This document shows positions 8,212 through 18,129 of a DNA stretch of 33,386 nucleotides, in pieces. Made by a program: the position numbers and the translations under genes. The stretch lies in NCBI GenBank assembly GCA_022511425.1, contig JAFLRO010000027.1:1-33386 (forward strand), given 5' to 3'. The notes below the pieces were generated by a model. The model searched no databases and was not told the origin of the DNA. It saw nothing but the letters and a program-made list of their open reading frames with translations. This DNA comes from Acetatifactor sp. GTDB lineage: Bacteria > Bacillota > Clostridia > Lachnospirales > Lachnospiraceae. How positions within the stretch are numbered: the stretch's first letter is position 1; each line of letters opens with the position of its first letter.

Positions 8212-9186
8212 CTATATCTCTTTCATAACTTTGGCAATAAATTCCCGATTGCATTCCGCGATGGCCATAATGTCCGCTTCCGCCATGCCTCGACAGAGCA
8301 TATTCTTCACCACAGCAAAACGTGTTTCTTCCTTACCCTCACGCCGACCCTCTTTACGCCCAATTCTCCGTTCTTCGGCCGACCACTCCTTCACTGCCTT
8401 ACACAAATTATACTCCTCCTTCCCATCTTCCATATACAAAACCCTATTTTCCCAGAGCTCCGGCAGCTTTAGCACCACTGTCATTGTCTCCAGCGTATCC
8501 GCATCCAGTTTCCGATATTCTTTATTGCCCTGAAGCAGCTTTCGCAATCCATCGCGATCTTCCCGATACTTTAAAGCACGAAACAGGCTTCCCACTTCCG
8601 TCTTAAAAACATCCAAATTCTCTGCCTCATTCAGACAGTACAGTCGAAATGGGTAATCACCGAAAAGTTCCTGGAGGTCATCGTTTTCCCCAAACTGCAT
8701 CATATCCCGCAGTGACCTTGGACCATCCCATTTTTCCATGCCATGATACAGACAGAGCGTATATACCGGTACCAATCGATCCGTCTTTTTCATTCCGCAG
8801 AGTCGTTCCGCGACTCCCTGAAGTCTCTTTTCCTGTCGATTTTGCTTACGTAGCTTCTCCAATTGCTTTCTGTATTCCATGGTGTCATACTGCATACACC
8901 GCAAGGGCATAGCATAGTCCACATGCTCCTGATTTTCCAGGGCCAGAATGCGGAGCATTTCGCCTGTTTTTAATACCTTGCACACATCCCGAATACGTTC
9001 CGAGCGCTTCCCGCGAGCCCCCGTCTTCAGTTTCTCCGCTTCTGACTGACGGTAGACCTCCGATGCCTCCAACAATTCCCCAGCTGATACCACCTTTTTT
9101 CCTTGAAAACAGGCACCGTTGAATAGGTCTGCAAAACGGCGGTCATCCTCAAAAAAGTGATTCATCGTATTGCTGATCTCTCCCAT
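8212..9186 (-). CDS. Rpn/PD-(D/E)XK transposase-like family protein
   Basis: A 324-residue protein of the kind abundant in Lachnospiraceae as Rpn-family recombination-promoting nuclease/putative transposase. Visible hallmarks are the start MNHFFEDDRRFADLFNGACF, the block YAMPLRCMQYDTMEYRKQLE, PVYTLCLYHG, a charged middle, and the C-terminal GRKEGRREGKEE helix. AGGGGAGG lies 7 nt before the ATG at 9186; the open frame extends further but without a ribosome site. The catalytic motif of the nuclease fold is hard to point to by eye. Its role in the cell is not established. A decayed fragment of a related protein lies directly downstream, which suggests duplication. Family call is good, activity is inference. 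Confidence 0.78.
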   Translation of the reverse strand: MGEISNTMNHFFEDDRRFADLFNGACFQGKKVVSAGELLEASEVYRQSEAEKLKTGARGKRSERIRDVCKVLKTGEMLRILALENQEHVDYAMPLRCMQYDTMEYRKQLEKLRKQNRQEKRLQGVAERLCGMKKTDRLVPVYTLCLYHGMEKWDGPRSLRDMMQFGENDDLQELFGDYPFRLYCLNEAENLDVFKTEVGSLFRALKYREDRDGLRKLLQGNKEYRKLDADTLETMTVVLKLPELWENRVLYMEDGKEEYNLCKAVKEWSAEERRIGRKEGRREGKEETRFAVVKNMLCRGMAEADIMAIAECNREFIAKVMKEI

Positions 9187-9611
9187 AGTTTTCCTCCCCT
9201 GTGGCGGCAGAGAAACAAGAAACATCAGTCAATAAGCGAAATGGTAGTAATCTCTGCCACTTATTATGAATACATTCTTGAGTAAAGTGGCAGATAATGC
9301 CTTGAATGTGCTGATTGCACGCTTCATTGATTACTCGTGATAGAAAAATTATATATTATAAGAATCAGTTTGTCAATCGAATTGTTTATTTTTCATTTTT
9401 AGAATTTCTAATTGCAATTCATATAATTTTATATAATTGAATATTGTGAATCATCGGTCATATGGATTCAGCAATATACTAAAAAGCAGGTTCAGAAAAA
9501 AGAAACTCCGAACCTACTTTGACTACAAACTCAATATTTTTCAGCTAACTAAATAAGCATTTTATCATTGTATTCAAAACCCTTCATTAGAATATCTTGT
9601 TTTTAGAATCT
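9187..9611. other. AT-rich intergenic stretch, no gene seen
   Basis: No coding sequence is apparent. It holds a perfect 10-bp inverted repeat TCTGCCACTT/AAGTGGCAGA (9253-9262 and 9285-9294, 22-nt loop) in front of the Rpn-type gene, a very AT-rich centre, and a minus-strand terminator at 9481-9520. Confidence 0.6.
9481..9520 (-). terminator. Rho-independent terminator
   Basis: On the minus strand AAAGTAGGTTC pairs with GAACCTGCTTT along 11 bp with one G-U pair. The loop is about 16 nt and TTTTT ends the stem. It lies downstream of the small membrane protein at 9612-9806. Confidence 0.75.
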
Positions 9612-9806
9612 TCAACTTTCTTCAAAATATTGATTCCATTGCTCATACATCATCTCTAGCTCTGAGGGTTGACTCAGTGTTCGTGGCAATTCTACAAAAA
9701 CAACCCAGATAACAGCAAACACAATGAGCGCAACAGCGATGATTGAGCACACAAGTCCAACAATTCCTAATGCATGTTTGCATTTCTTATTACCAAGAAT
9801 GTACAA
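9612..9806 (-). CDS. Small single-span membrane protein, possibly N-truncated
   Basis: Reads 64 residues from a TTG codon: a short basic start, one strong membrane span (ALGIVGLVCSIIAVALIVFAVIWVVF) and an acidic tail. The ALGIVGLVCSI pattern resembles the first helix of DUF4190-type small membrane proteins, but the usual N-terminal region is missing. No good ribosome site is seen, and an ATG 20-odd bases upstream is in another frame. This may be the 3' part of a broken gene. The well-formed terminator downstream supports a once-transcribed unit. Function unknown. Confidence 0.4.
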   Translation of the reverse strand: MYILGNKKCKHALGIVGLVCSIIAVALIVFAVIWVVFVELPRTLSQPSELEMMYEQWNQYFEES

Positions 9807-9895
9807 AGAACTTCGTAAGAAACATTACTTTTTGTTGCTTTTTAGAGAAATGTGTTATAAAATAAGTAGAGTTTATGTGGTTATAGGAAATTTCC

Positions 9896-9921
9896 AAAAA
9901 GTACACCTTTTGGTGTGCTTT

Positions 9922-9923
<2 letters not shown>
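9896..9923. terminator. Bidirectional hairpin after the recombinase
   Basis: AAAAAGTACACC and GGTGTGCTTTTT form a near-perfect stem with a TTTT loop right at the recombinase stop. Runs of A and T on both sides allow termination in either direction. Confidence 0.75.
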
Positions 9924-10639
<716 letters not shown>

Positions 10640-10698
10640 GTAAAACTTTATAAAATATTCTCTTTTTACAAAAGTGTTCCTGCGATAAATTGGAATTT

Positions 10699-10947
10699 TT
10701 ATTTTCTGTTCCATTCTGCTAAATAACCGGTCGAATCAGCTATTTTACCCTCTTGAATTTTCTGAACCAATGCGTCAGCTTCTTCTTGATTATATTGATC
10801 CTCGCAAAATAAACGTACCTGTTTCCCGCTGTCATCATCCATTATATTTACACTATACCACTTCAACACAGGATTTCTCCCTCGAAACACCCTTGACACA
10901 TTTATTTTTATAGTTTCTCCATTAATCATTACAGTAACTTCATGCAT
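10699..10947 (-). CDS. Small hypothetical protein
   Basis: 82 residues, cytosolic by composition, with an N-terminal beta region (VTVMINGETIKINVSRVF) and a C-terminal helical part (NQEEADALVQKIQEGKI). Not recognised. AAGGA precedes the ATG at 10947; the frame is open further to a TTG at 10992 with no ribosome site. It has its own terminator downstream and the secDF terminator upstream, so it appears monocistronic. Confidence 0.6.
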   Translation of the reverse strand: MHEVTVMINGETIKINVSRVFRGRNPVLKWYSVNIMDDDSGKQVRLFCEDQYNQEEADALVQKIQEGKIADSTGYLAEWNRK

Positions 10948-10996
10948 GGTTTTTTCCTTATCTAAATCCCGATTTATTTTACTGCTACACAAATGT

Positions 10997-11024
10997 AAAA
11001 AGGGACATAAAATATCAAGTTCCC
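10997..11024 (-). terminator. Terminator of the SCIFF-secDF transcript
   Basis: On the minus strand GGGAAC and GTCCC pair with one bulged A across a 12-nt loop, followed by TTTTT. It lies 8 nt after the secDF stop. Confidence 0.7.
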
Positions 11025-11031
11025 TGCGTTA

Positions 11032-13296
11032 TTACTGTTCTTTCTTAGGCGCAAACTTCATGCGGAAAACATACCACAGGCTGCCGGCCAGGCAGATGGA
11101 GGAATAGGTTCCGCAGATGATACCTACCATCAGAGGCAGGGCAAAATCCTTGATGCTGGTCACACCCAGCACATACAGCACAGCCACCATGATGAATGTG
11201 GTCAAAGAGGTAAAGATGCTCCGACTCATGGTCTGGGTGATGCTCCTGTCCACAATCTCCTGGAGATCAGCCTTGGAGCCCGAGGACTTCATGTTCTCCC
11301 TGATACGGTCAAAGATCACGATGGTGGCGTTGATGGAATAACCCACGATGGTCAGCATACATGCCACAAAGGTATTGCTCACAGAAACCCTTGCCACCGC
11401 ATAGAACGCCAGCACCACCAGCACATCGTGCAAAAGTGCAATGACACTGCTGATACCAAAACAGATATCCGTAAAACGAATCCTGATGTAGAGCAGCATA
11501 CATACAATGGCTACCAGCACGGCGATGATCGTATCGGACTTCATCTCATCGCTGATGGTAGAACTGATGGTTTCTGAAGTAATCATTTTCTCGTCGATTC
11601 CAAAAGTACTGGTGAGCATTGTATTTAAGGCCTCACTTTTATCTATATCCAAAGTATCTGTCTTAAAAATTACTTCATTGGAATCCTGTACGGTCTGCAC
11701 CTGGACTGCACTGCCGGCAATCTGCTCAACCAGAGGCACTACCTGCTCATTGGCCTCCTCCAGGCTCATTGCATGGTCAAAGGTAACAGTCACAGCCGTA
11801 CCGCCCTTAAAGTCAAGGCTGTAATTCAGTGCATCTCCTGTATTGGCACTGTAAACGCCCATCACGATGAAGCCTGCTGCAATCACTACTACAGAGATGC
11901 CAAAGAAAATTCCCTTTTTAGGAAGAATATGCAATGTCTTGCGCTCCTTTGCCACACCGTAGAGCTTCTCATTCTTAGCTCCCAGCGCATAGAAAGCCTC
12001 CAACACATACCGGGTCACCACAAGGGAAGTAAACATGGACAGCACAATACCCAATGCCAGAGTCTGGGCAAAACCCTTCACGGAACCGGGTCCTAAAAAC
12101 AACAAAACTATCGCAGCGATCAGGGTAGTGATATTACCGTCTATGATAGCGGAAAGCGCTTTGTCAAAACCGGACTTGATAGCGGTCCGCACTGACTTTC
12201 CTGTGGCAAGCTCCTCCCGGATTCTGGCAAATATAATCACATTCGCATCCACCGCCATACCGATGGACAGGATGATACCTGCTATACCGGATAATGTAAG
12301 CGTCATATTAAAACCGTTAAGTAGCAGGATTACCATTGCAACGTATGACAAAAGTCCAATCACGGATGCCACACCCGGAATCCTATATACAATAATCATA
12401 AACAGCGCCACGATACACAGACCGATCAATCCAGCCAGAAGGCTTGTGCTGATGGCATCCACACCCAACTGAGCGCCCACCACCTTGGAATGAAGCTGCT
12501 CTAACTCCAACTTCAGTCCGCCAATACGGATGGTGGAAGCGAGCTGCTCTGCTTCTTCGAAAGTCCGCTGTCCGGTAATGACCGCATTTCCGTCCGTAAT
12601 AGCAACTTCAACAATGGGCACACTGACGAACTCACCGTCATAATAAATTGCAATGGACTGCCCTGATAAATATGCCTTTGTGGTTGCTTCTGCAAAAGCC
12701 TGAGTACCCGCTTCTGTCAAGGTAAGGCTGACCACGTACTGGGAGTTGCCTGTAACACGGTCATTCTGTATTCCCGCCTGGGCATTGGCCACGTCCGTTC
12801 CGGTCAGTACCACAGAGCCATCCGCCAGCAACTCGTCGATGGATTTTGTCAGCACATACATGTATGTCTGATTGCCGTTTGCATCCGTTCCGTATGTGTA
12901 CTCATAGTTGCTGTTCCCTTCTGCATCCCTCTGGGCAATGAAATATAATGCACCCGGCCGTCCCAATTCCTTCAGGATCGTGTTTGCATTAGAAACACCC
13001 GGAATCTCAATATTGATTCGATCCGATCCCTCCTGGTACACGATAGCTTCTGTGCTATAGCCTACCACACGCTGCTGCAGCTTATAGATGGTATCGCTCA
13101 TATCTGTGCTGCTGGGAGCCTCTTCTCCCACCACCTTATAAGTAATGCTGACACCGCCCGCCAAATCCAGTCCCAGCTTAATATCGGATGCCCTTCCGTC
13201 ACCTTCCGCATTGACACCGTAGATATCTATATAACCCACACCCAGCAGTATCACCAATATGCAAAGCAAAACAATGACTGCTCTGTTCTTTTTCAT
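11032..13296 (-). CDS. secDF: Protein translocase subunit SecDF (fused)
   Basis: SecD and SecF in one 754-residue chain. They form the accessory membrane complex that uses the proton gradient to help pull exported proteins away from SecYEG. The SecD half opens with a membrane helix, then the LGLDLAGG motif, the outer P1 region (IPGVSNANTILKELGRPGALYFI) and the six-helix bundle (GIAGIILSIGMAVDANVIIFARIREEL). The SecF half starts near residue 455 with its own LDFKGGTAVTVTF motif and ends with the second bundle (CMLTIVGYSINATIVIFDRIREN). Its ATG overlaps the scfB stop by 4 nt (ATGA), which suggests coupled translation. Fusion is common in Firmicutes, and linkage to SCIFF genes recurs in Clostridia. 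Confidence 0.97.
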   Translation of the reverse strand: MKKNRAVIVLLCILVILLGVGYIDIYGVNAEGDGRASDIKLGLDLAGGVSITYKVVGEEAPSSTDMSDTIYKLQQRVVGYSTEAIVYQEGSDRINIEIPGVSNANTILKELGRPGALYFIAQRDAEGNSNYEYTYGTDANGNQTYMYVLTKSIDELLADGSVVLTGTDVANAQAGIQNDRVTGNSQYVVSLTLTEAGTQAFAEATTKAYLSGQSIAIYYDGEFVSVPIVEVAITDGNAVITGQRTFEEAEQLASTIRIGGLKLELEQLHSKVVGAQLGVDAISTSLLAGLIGLCIVALFMIIVYRIPGVASVIGLLSYVAMVILLLNGFNMTLTLSGIAGIILSIGMAVDANVIIFARIREELATGKSVRTAIKSGFDKALSAIIDGNITTLIAAIVLLFLGPGSVKGFAQTLALGIVLSMFTSLVVTRYVLEAFYALGAKNEKLYGVAKERKTLHILPKKGIFFGISVVVIAAGFIVMGVYSANTGDALNYSLDFKGGTAVTVTFDHAMSLEEANEQVVPLVEQIAGSAVQVQTVQDSNEVIFKTDTLDIDKSEALNTMLTSTFGIDEKMITSETISSTISDEMKSDTIIAVLVAIVCMLLYIRIRFTDICFGISSVIALLHDVLVVLAFYAVARVSVSNTFVACMLTIVGYSINATIVIFDRIRENMKSSGSKADLQEIVDRSITQTMSRSIFTSLTTFIMVAVLYVLGVTSIKDFALPLMVGIICGTYSSICLAGSLWYVFRMKFAPKKEQ

Positions 13297-14717
13297 GTTC
13301 TTTCGTCCTTTCTAACATTAACTATATAATTCTTCCCGCACTGGTCCGCTACCTTCAGCATAATGGCGCATTCCACTCTTTTTCGCTGAAGTTCACATCC
13401 CACATCATAGGTATCATTGATATTTCCGTGAAAATTGAAAGCGTTTGCTGCGCAGCCGCCGCTGCAATAAAATTTGGCAAAGCACTTCTTACACTTGTCC
13501 TTTGCATACACATTGCAGCTCTTGAACTGGTCGCGGATATCTTCCTTGAGAATTCCCTCCGCCACATTACCCATGAGGAATTTCTCATTTCCCACGAACT
13601 GATGGCAGGGATATAAGTCGCCCCAGGGTGTCACAGCCAGATACTCCGTGCCGGAGCCACAGCCCGACAGCCGCTTTGCCACGCAGGGACCACCGCTTAA
13701 GTCTATCATAAAGTGGAAGAAATTGAAACCCCTTCCCTCCTTTTTACGCTTTATCATCTCCGCCGCAAGCCGGTCATATTCTTCCTTCAGCTTTGTAATG
13801 TCCGTTTCTGTTATAGCATAATCGTCTGTAGGCTGAGCCACCACAGGCTCTACGGAAATCTGTTTGAATCCCAAGTCCGCCAGATGAAGCACATCCTCAG
13901 AGAAGTCCAGGTTGTTGTGAGTATAGGTTCCCCTCACATAATATCGCTCCTGGCCTCTGCTCTCCGCCACCTTCTGAAACTTAGGCACAATCATATCGTA
14001 ACTGCCCTGGCCGCCCCGGAAGGGCCTCATTTTATCATGTATTTCCTTCCGTCCGTCAATGCTTAGAACGATATTTGCCATCTCTCTATTGGCAAACTCT
14101 AAAATCTCGTCGTTCAACAGTATGCCATTGGTAGTCAGGGTAAAACGAAACTTCTTATTGTTGGCCTCTTCCAGGCTTCTGCCGTACTCCACCAGTTCCT
14201 TTACGGTCTGCCAGTTCATCAGGGGCTCGCCGCCAAAGAAATCAACCTCCAGATTCACACGGTTTCCGGAATTGGCCACCAAAAAATCCAGCGCTTTCTT
14301 TCCCACCTCCGTACTCATCAGGGCACGTTTTCCATGGTATTCGCCCTCACCGGCAAAACAATACTGACAGGCAAGATTGCAGTCGTGGGCAATATGCAGG
14401 CAGAGAGCCTTCACCACGGTCTGCCTATTCTTAAAGTCAAACACATAATTTTCATAAATATCGGGCGCAAACAGCTGTCCTGCCGCCTCCAATTCCAGCA
14501 CCTCATCCACAGCTTCTGATATTTCTTCTTCGGAACAGGCTATGTTTGCCAAATTTAAGACCGCTGCCTTGATGACGGACGCGTCCTTAATCCCCTCATT
14601 CATCAGTGGTTCTATCAGCGGAATCATATCGTAGACAATATCATCCACCACATGGATGGAACCGCTGTTCACATCCATCACGATATTGTAACCGCCGCTC
14701 TTATATTGATGTATCAA
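13293..14717 (-). CDS. scfB: SCIFF radical SAM maturase (thioether-forming)
   Basis: Radical SAM enzyme of 474 residues that, in this family, links Cys sulfur to a backbone carbon in the SCIFF peptide. The N-terminal ~90 residues (GGYNIVMDVNSGSIHVVDDI) match the peptide-recognition region of SCIFF maturases. The SAM cluster motif is C113-x3-C117-x2-C120 (CNLACQYC). The C-terminal SPASM region carries the extra cluster cysteines (GPCVAKRLSGCGSG, LYPCHQF, CKKCFAKFYCSGGCAAN). The start is TTG at 14717, fixed by the conserved N-terminus and by AAAGGAAG 8 nt upstream. It follows scfA by 136 nt with a weak hairpin between them, and overlaps secDF by 4 nt. Confidence 0.96.
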   Translation of the reverse strand: MIHQYKSGGYNIVMDVNSGSIHVVDDIVYDMIPLIEPLMNEGIKDASVIKAAVLNLANIACSEEEISEAVDEVLELEAAGQLFAPDIYENYVFDFKNRQTVVKALCLHIAHDCNLACQYCFAGEGEYHGKRALMSTEVGKKALDFLVANSGNRVNLEVDFFGGEPLMNWQTVKELVEYGRSLEEANNKKFRFTLTTNGILLNDEILEFANREMANIVLSIDGRKEIHDKMRPFRGGQGSYDMIVPKFQKVAESRGQERYYVRGTYTHNNLDFSEDVLHLADLGFKQISVEPVVAQPTDDYAITETDITKLKEEYDRLAAEMIKRKKEGRGFNFFHFMIDLSGGPCVAKRLSGCGSGTEYLAVTPWGDLYPCHQFVGNEKFLMGNVAEGILKEDIRDQFKSCNVYAKDKCKKCFAKFYCSGGCAANAFNFHGNINDTYDVGCELQRKRVECAIMLKVADQCGKNYIVNVRKDERT

Positions 14718-14807
14718 AGTGAATACTTCCTTTCATTGAACCGCAAAGCCACCACACCTGTGCTGCCAATCCACCCCGCAGGTGCTCGATTCTAGTTCAC
14801 ACAAAAG

Positions 14808-14831
14808 AAGCAGCGACCGGAATCGCTGCTT
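14808..14831 (-). terminator. Intercistronic hairpin between scfA and scfB
   Basis: A perfect 9-bp stem AAGCAGCGA/TCGCTGCTT with a 6-nt loop, followed on the minus strand by CTTTT. The T-run is short. It may be a leaky terminator that keeps the peptide message more abundant than that of its maturase; this is inference. Confidence 0.65.
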
Positions 14832-14853
14832 ACTCTAGTCTTTCAGGGTCAGT

Positions 14854-14997
14854 TTATTTGATCTTCTCACAGCTCTGGTTGCCTACAGTACAGGATGTCT
14901 TGCACGCAGACTGACATGATGTCTGGCACTCGCCACAGCCGCCTTTCTTTACAGACTCCTTGAGGTCTCTGGTTGTCAAAGTCTTAATGTGCTTCAT
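14854..14997 (-). CDS. scfA: SCIFF six-cysteine peptide precursor
   Basis: A 47-residue ribosomally made peptide, below usual ORF cut-offs. It starts MKHIKTLTTRDLKESVKKGG and then has six cysteines at positions 21, 24, 28, 32, 36 and 43 (CGECQTSCQSACKTSCTVG). This is the Six Cysteines in Forty-Five residues pattern, almost universal in Clostridia. In the studied homologue CteA the maturase joins Cys32 to Thr37, as I recall; this peptide has Cys and Thr at exactly those positions. AAGGAGG lies about 8 nt before the ATG. It has its own promoter (15053-15081) and the maturase gene follows. The function of the mature peptide remains unknown in the field. Confidence 0.96.
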   Translation of the reverse strand: MKHIKTLTTRDLKESVKKGGCGECQTSCQSACKTSCTVGNQSCEKIK

Positions 14998-15030
14998 ATT
15001 TCACAGCCTCCTTAATACTCTTTTGAAATT

Positions 15031-15081
15031 AAAAGTCTTTCAGACTTTTCCAAGTATATCATATAAAAAAATAAATGTAAA
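15031..15081 (-). promoter_or_regulatory. scfA promoter and 5' hairpin
   Basis: On the minus strand TTTACA (15076-15081) and TATACT (15053-15058) are 17 bp apart. The transcript would start almost at a perfect 8-bp hairpin AAAAGTCT/AGACTTTT (15031-15049, 3-nt loop), which could protect the 5' end or stop readthrough from the TIGR04086 gene. Confidence 0.75.
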
Positions 15082-15085
15082 GCCC

Positions 15086-15463
15086 TCAGCTTAGCATTCC
15101 GCCCAACATTCCACCGCCGGCGCAGAGCACCAGTGTGGTCAGAAAAGAATTCCCCATCTGAAGTCCCTCCTCCCCCACTGACAGCGACAGAGCAGACAAT
15201 ACCAGAAAATAAGCTGCTCCCAGCACAAGACCCCACAGAAATTTTCTGCTCTTCAGCTTTTTTCCGGCCATAAAGCCCCCAAAGAACGTGGCTGCCACAT
15301 AAATGACGATAATCGCGATGGTTACCGCCTTTTCCCCCAGCCCCATCCTATAAAGAAGAAAGGCCAACAAAGCCAACAATATGCCGGTCAATATGTACGA
15401 GAATAGTAATGTCTTCAGCAAAAAGAATATGGGAAATTCCCCTGCATTTGATTTTTGCTCCAT
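15086..15463 (-). CDS. TIGR04086-type membrane protein
   Basis: A 125-residue protein with four predicted membrane spans (FFLLKTLLFSYILTGILLALLAFLL, AVTIAIIVIYVAATFFGGFMAG, FLWGLVLGAAYFLVLSAL, a Gly-rich last span). The pattern matches the TIGR04086 family of small membrane proteins of Clostridia, often found in the same neighbourhood as SCIFF. AAGGAGAG lies 6 nt before the ATG. It is the first gene of the SCIFF cluster, 88 nt ahead of scfA. Biochemical role unknown. Confidence 0.85.
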   Translation of the reverse strand: MEQKSNAGEFPIFFLLKTLLFSYILTGILLALLAFLLYRMGLGEKAVTIAIIVIYVAATFFGGFMAGKKLKSRKFLWGLVLGAAYFLVLSALSLSVGEEGLQMGNSFLTTLVLCAGGGMLGGMLS

Positions 15464-15522
15464 AGCAGCTCTCCTTCAAACATAAACTTTTTATAAAATC
15501 ATATGCTTATATACCGGAAAAC

Positions 15523-15581
15523 TTGACAACTGCTTTTCCCGTATTGTATATTAACTTGTGATTACACTTAAAAAAGTGTAA
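15523..15581 (+). promoter_or_regulatory. Promoter and hairpin ahead of the CNNM/CBS gene
   Basis: TTGACA (15523-15528) and TATATT (15547-15552) with an 18-bp spacer. A perfect dyad TTACACTT/AAGTGTAA (15562-15569, 15574-15581, 4-nt centre) follows in the expected leader and could be an operator or an mRNA hairpin. Confidence 0.65.
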
Positions 15582-15636
15582 AAATTTGTTTAGTTAAACC
15601 TGCGACAGGCTTTACAATTAAGAAGGAGTGAAATCT

Positions 15637-17004
15637 TTGGATACCCCCGGTGTCATACAACTGATTATAGTTATTGTTCTGGTACTGCTTTCTGCTTTCT
15701 TCTCTTCCGCCGAAACTGCCTTAAGCACCGTCAACCGCGTGCGTATGCGCGCCCTGGAGGATGAAGGCAATAAACGTGCGGCCCGTGTCAACAGGATTCT
15801 GGAGAATTACAGCAAGATGCTGAGCACGATTCTCATCGGCAACAACATTGTGAACCTTTCAGCCTCTTCCCTTGCCACTACCCTGGCTCTGCGGATCAGT
15901 CTGCCGGCAGGGATTGCAACCGGAATTCTTACCATTCTGGTACTTCTATTCGGTGAGATTACCCCCAAGACCTGGGCTATGATCAATTCAGACAAAATTT
16001 CCCTTGCTTACAGCGGCATAATCTACCGACTGATGCAGGTGCTTACTCCTGTTATCTTTGTGGTGGACAAACTGGCAAACGGTGTTCTTCGTTTGCTGCA
16101 CATTGATCCGAACAAGCGGATGAGTCAGATGACCGAGTCAGAGCTTCGCACCTATGTGGATGTGAGCCACGAGGACGGCGTCATAGAGTCTGAAGAGCGG
16201 GAAATGATCTATAATGTGTTTGATTTTTCCGATGCACTTGCCAAAGACATTATGATTCCACGGATCAATATGGTGACAATCAGCGTGGACGCCGATTACG
16301 ACAAAGTAATGAGCGTGTTCCGGGAGTCCATGTACACCCGATTGCCCGTCTATAAAGAGGAAAAGGATAATATCATCGGTCTTATCAATATCAAGGACTT
16401 TATCCTGACCGAGAACAGAGATAGCTTTCAGGTACAGAACATTCTTCGTGACGCTCACTATACATATGAGTTCAAAAAGATAGCTGATTTGCTCTATGAG
16501 ATGCGTGAGACAACAAAAAACGTAACCTTCGTGCTGAACGAGTATGGCGCAACTGAAGGTATGATCACACTGGAAGACCTGCTGGAGGAGATTGTGGGCG
16601 AAATCAGGGATGAGTATGATGCCGACGAGGAAGAACTGATTCAGGAAGTCGAGGAGCGCACCTTTTTGGTTGAAGGCAGCATGAAGCTGGATGATATCAA
16701 CGACGAACTAGGTACCACCTTGGACAGCGAGGACTATGATTCCATTGGCGGCATCATTATCGAGTGCCTGAATCGTCTGCCCGAGGACGGTGAAGAAGTC
16801 ACACTGGAGAACGGTATTCACTTGAAGGTCCAAGGTATCGACCAGAATCGGATCAAGAAAGTATTGATGACACTCCCGGAGCTGCAGGATGAAGAAATTT
16901 CCCAGTCAGAAGAAACATCGGACACTTCCTCTCAGGAGACCAAAATCGCAGATGATACCAGGGTTTCTGAGGAATCATCCTTTAATGGGAATACAGTTGG
17001 GTGA
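15637..17004 (+). CDS. CNNM/CBS/CorC-HlyC family membrane protein (hemolysin-like)
   Basis: A 455-residue member of the DUF21/CNNM family, linked in bacteria to Mg2+ or Co2+ efflux and often labelled hemolysin. It shows a first helix with the family motif [22 protein letters not shown], three or four membrane spans in the first ~190 residues, two CBS domains (~200-330; [69 protein letters not shown]) and a CorC/HlyC C-terminal domain ([14 protein letters not shown]). The frame is open from GTG 15628, but AAGGAG overlaps that codon. TTG at 15637 has the correct 8-nt spacing, so I use it. The acidic Ser/Glu-rich tail is unusual but uninformative. The amidase gene follows within a few bases. Confidence 0.92.
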   Translation: MDTPGVIQLIIVIVLVLLSAFFSSAETALSTVNRVRMRALEDEGNKRAARVNRILENYSKMLSTILIGNNIVNLSASSLATTLALRISLPAGIATGILTILVLLFGEITPKTWAMINSDKISLAYSGIIYRLMQVLTPVIFVVDKLANGVLRLLHIDPNKRMSQMTESELRTYVDVSHEDGVIESEEREMIYNVFDFSDALAKDIMIPRINMVTISVDADYDKVMSVFRESMYTRLPVYKEEKDNIIGLINIKDFILTENRDSFQVQNILRDAHYTYEFKKIADLLYEMRETTKNVTFVLNEYGATEGMITLEDLLEEIVGEIRDEYDADEEELIQEVEERTFLVEGSMKLDDINDELGTTLDSEDYDSIGGIIIECLNRLPEDGEEVTLENGIHLKVQGIDQNRIKKVLMTLPELQDEEISQSEETSDTSSQETKIADDTRVSEESSFNGNTVG

Positions 17005-17012
17005 CGGTAAAA

Positions 17013-18128
17013 ATGAAAAAAACAGTAGAAATAACAATTATTATACTTCTCTTCCTTTCTCTTTTGACAGGCTGTGGCAGAACAGATGTGAATCCAGAGT
17101 TCCCCAGTTCAGAACCTGCAGAAACTGAAATACCGATTGATTCAGATATTATATTGGAAGAGAATGACACATTGAACAATTCCGAGACAGTCATCGAAGA
17201 AACCAAGAACGATTCCCCCGACCTTCCCGATGATGCAGACGATGAAAAAACTCCTGATGAGGAAATTATAGATGAAACCACTCTGGAAACCGTCCGTACC
17301 ACCTGTCGGGTCAATGTGAGACAAGCTCCTTCCACAAGCAGCGAAATCCTTGCAACGTTGGAATATGGCACCGAAGTTCAAAGAGTTTCCGACGATGGTC
17401 AATGGAGCCTAGTCTATATAGAAGGTGAACTCTGTTATATCGCCAGCACGTATCTGCGTGTGAAAAGTGACTCTGCCAATGGCTTCCTAATCGTCATTGA
17501 TGCCGGGCATCAACAGAAAGGAAACAGTGAGAAGGAACCGATAGGACCTGGAGCCAGTGAGATGAAAGCCAAGGTTTCCAGTGGAACCAGAGGTGTTTCC
17601 AGTGGACTGGCTGAGTATGAGTTGAATCTCATGGTGGCAGAAAAACTCTGCGAGGAGCTAGAGAGCAGGGGTTATGAGGTGATCATGGTGCGCACAGCTC
17701 ACGATGTGAATATCAGCAACAGTGAACGTGCCCAGGTCGCAAACGATGCCGGAGCCGATGCTTTTATCCGAATTCATGCAAACGGCTCTGAAAATCCTTC
17801 CGTCAACGGTGCTATGACCATCTGTCAGACATCCTCTAATCCGTACAACGGCGACCTGTATGAGCAGAGCAAGGCTCTTGCCTCCTTCGTGCTGGACGGA
17901 CTGACAGAGGAGACAGGGTGTAAGAAAAACAGAATCTGGGAGACAGACACCATGAGCGGCATCAACTGGTGCCAAGTGCCAGTCACCATTGTTGAGATGG
18001 GCTATATGACCAATTCAGAAGAAGATCTTCTGATGGCTACAGAAGAATACCAATACAAACTAGCCGTAGGAATCGCCAACGGCATCGATGCGTTTTTGCT
18101 GGGAAACAGCGCAGCTGCACCGGACTGA
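17013..18128 (+). CDS. Exported N-acetylmuramoyl-L-alanine amidase lipoprotein with SH3 domain
   Basis: Cell-wall hydrolase that cuts the bond between N-acetylmuramic acid and L-alanine. Signal peptide and lipobox LLTGC (Cys21), a long Glu/Asp-rich linker, an SH3b domain (~90-150; [31 protein letters not shown]), then an Amidase_3 zinc domain (~155-368). Zinc and catalytic residues are visible as His in VIDAGHQ, Glu in [16 protein letters not shown], His in FIRIHANGS and Glu in [11 protein letters not shown] chose ATG 17013; a GTG at 17001 overlaps the upstream stop and would add four residues. It is almost fused to the upstream gene, so probably cotranscribed, and ends 1 nt from the convergent Na/Pi gene. 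Confidence 0.93.
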   Translation: MKKTVEITIIILLFLSLLTGCGRTDVNPEFPSSEPAETEIPIDSDIILEENDTLNNSETVIEETKNDSPDLPDDADDEKTPDEEIIDETTLETVRTTCRVNVRQAPSTSSEILATLEYGTEVQRVSDDGQWSLVYIEGELCYIASTYLRVKSDSANGFLIVIDAGHQQKGNSEKEPIGPGASEMKAKVSSGTRGVSSGLAEYELNLMVAEKLCEELESRGYEVIMVRTAHDVNISNSERAQVANDAGADAFIRIHANGSENPSVNGAMTICQTSSNPYNGDLYEQSKALASFVLDGLTEETGCKKNRIWETDTMSGINWCQVPVTIVEMGYMTNSEEDLLMATEEYQYKLAVGIANGIDAFLLGNSAAAPD

Positions 18129-18129
18129 C

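Noticed and set aside
9253..9294. 10-bp inverted repeat as a transposon end
   Set aside because: No partner element, target duplication or transposase boundary was visible, so it is noted only as a possible hairpin.
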